Part shown: positions 63,093-64,000 of the stretch, in pieces
Numbering within the stretch: the first letter of the stretch is position 1
Layout of the letters: each line of letters begins with the position of its first letter
Origin: Rhynchopus euleeides
Lineage: Eukaryota > Euglenozoa > Diplonemea > Diplonemida > Diplonemidae
Direction: 5' to 3'
DNA length: 64,000 bases
Assembly (NCBI GenBank): GCA_963210315.1
Contig: OY723254.1
Location: 1,518,379-1,582,378 of the forward strand
Position numbers and translations under genes: made by a program
The notes under the pieces: generated by a model
Told to the model about the DNA's origin: nothing
Seen by the model: the letters and a program-made list of their open reading frames with translations, nothing else
The model's database searches: none

Positions 63093-64000
63093 ATGGGCAC
63101 CAAGGCCGACCCCTGGTGGGGGCCAGACCCGGAGATCCGTGGCGACAGCGGGTATGCCGGGCTGAGCGAGGAGGAGTGCCTGCGCATGACGTCCTGCGCC
63201 GCTGCGCTGGGGAGGGGTGCCGAGGTGGCGTCGCGCCAGACCTCAGGGACGGGGTGGGAGAAGGCGCTCCTCGGGGCACACGCGCAGGCTGCGGAGTGCC
63301 GCGCCATGCTGCTGCGCAGCAGCAGCACGCTGTCGGGTGCAGGGGACGAGGATGAGCCGAGCCCGCTGGACTGGTTCCGCCCGCTGCGCGGGGGGCGCAC
63401 CTACCGCCACCACAGGCACTGCGAGGCACAGGTCGTGTCGCTCGACACCATCGCAGCCATCCCCGCCTTTGCCTGCGACGTCGCTGCGTCGCAGAAACGC
63501 ATCGACCGCCTTGCCGAGGCGCAGGCAGACGCGCCACCCCCTCCGCCGAAGCGCCCCGCCACCGCCTCCCGCAGCTCGCAGCCCCCTCCCAAGCGGCGCA
63601 CGCAGGTCCCCCCTGCAAGCCTGGTCCCACCTGCGCCTGCCCGTGTGGTGGATGCAAGCCTCTCGGTGCGTGCGTTGCCTCTGGATGTGTCTGTCCCGCT
63701 GTCCCACCGCGGCAGCATGCCTGTCGCACAGCAGTCCATGTATGTGCAGCCGACTGGGCTGGGTGCAGGGGCTGCCCTGGATGTGGACAGCTTTGGGAGC
63801 GTGCATGCCGTGCGCGCCGATGCTGTGGCGGCAGCCGCACCCCCCGTGGCAGCAGCACCGAAGGCGCCGCGTGTGGCGGAGGGGCGCTACCCGCAGGAGC
63901 CCACGGTGCTGTGCCCCGTGAGGGTGGAGACGGGGTGCTCCCTGAGCTACGGCCGGACAGAGGTTTCCAAGCTGAAGGCGCACCTCGTGAGTGTGCATAA
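63093..64000 (+). CDS. Uncharacterised protein, 3' end outside the window
   Basis: From ATG 63093 (MGTKADPWWGPDPEIRG) the frame is open for 302 codons to the window edge. Third positions are strongly G/C, as in neighbouring genes. Recognisable parts are an internal LDWFRPLRGGRTYRHH segment, a Pro/Ala linker with two basic PPKR clusters that may be nuclear localisation signals, and a final C-x7-C...H-x4-H pattern (CPVRVETGC, KAHLVSVH) like a C2H2 zinc finger. A GTGAGT at 63986-63991 could be a splice donor. I do not recognise the family. Confidence 0.65.
   Translation, partial: MGTKADPWWGPDPEIRGDSGYAGLSEEECLRMTSCAAALGRGAEVASRQTSGTGWEKALLGAHAQAAECRAMLLRSSSTLSGAGDEDEPSPLDWFRPLRGGRTYRHHRHCEAQVVSLDTIAAIPAFACDVAASQKRIDRLAEAQADAPPPPPKRPATASRSSQPPPKRRTQVPPASLVPPAPARVVDASLSVRALPLDVSVPLSHRGSMPVAQQSMYVQPTGLGAGAALDVDSFGSVHAVRADAVAAAAPPVAAAPKAPRVAEGRYPQEPTVLCPVRVETGCSLSYGRTEVSKLKAHLVSVH

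Noticed and set aside
1..64000. tRNA, rRNA and spliceosomal RNA genes
   Set aside because: I scanned by eye for T-loop, A/B-box and snRNA consensus words and found none with a matching fold. A covariance search could still find one.

Overview
The window is nuclear DNA of a GC-rich unicellular eukaryote that I cannot place more precisely. The evidence is GT-AG introns of about 190-340 nt, splicing and cytoskeletal genes (LSm6, a PUF60-like and a Tat-SF1-like factor, two formins), secreted multidomain proteins, and TTAGGG-type repeats. I see no plastid, mitochondrial or bacterial gene set. TAA, TAG and TGA all serve as stops.

Bases 1-26,100 are a nested repeat landscape. It opens with a near-perfect 2.8-kb palindrome cut by the window edge. 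Two copies of a dispersed repeat (A and B) follow. Copy A is split by a hAT-like element (3589-5311, 16-bp inverted ends, 8-bp target duplication). Copy B is split by a second hAT-like element (5926-7195) that keeps a transposase fragment and itself carries a MITE. A tandem array of about 377 bp ('R2 array') is interrupted by a 14.2-kb element (11634-25872) with perfect 18-bp inverted ends and an 8-bp target duplication. The array resumes on the other side. Inside the 14.2-kb element are two AT-rich palindromic elements (one holding a TA-flanked element), a 2.1-kb inverted-repeat structure carrying a 5'-truncated LINE, and a palindromic telomere-like satellite split by a full-length LINE of the I/Ingi type. 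LINE ORF2 encodes APE endonuclease, RT, RNase H and a zinc knuckle. It has a 2A-like motif and no AUG ahead of the endonuclease.

Bases 27,100-64,000 are genic, all on the + strand: a cyclase-domain gene with an in-frame stop, a PUF60-like factor, LSm6 (3 exons), a pseudo-PTEN formin (5 exons), an astacin-EGF-LamG-mucin-pseudosulfatase protein whose zinc motif is split by a 759-bp insertion, a piggyBac-like element, a PhnN/guanylate-kinase-like protein, a Tat-SF1-like factor, a serine carboxypeptidase with a frameshift, an intronless formin with a predicted membrane segment, and a gene running off the right edge. The genes do not form one pathway. Two themes recur: U2-type splicing (PUF60-like, Tat-SF1-like, LSm6) and actin assembly (two formins).
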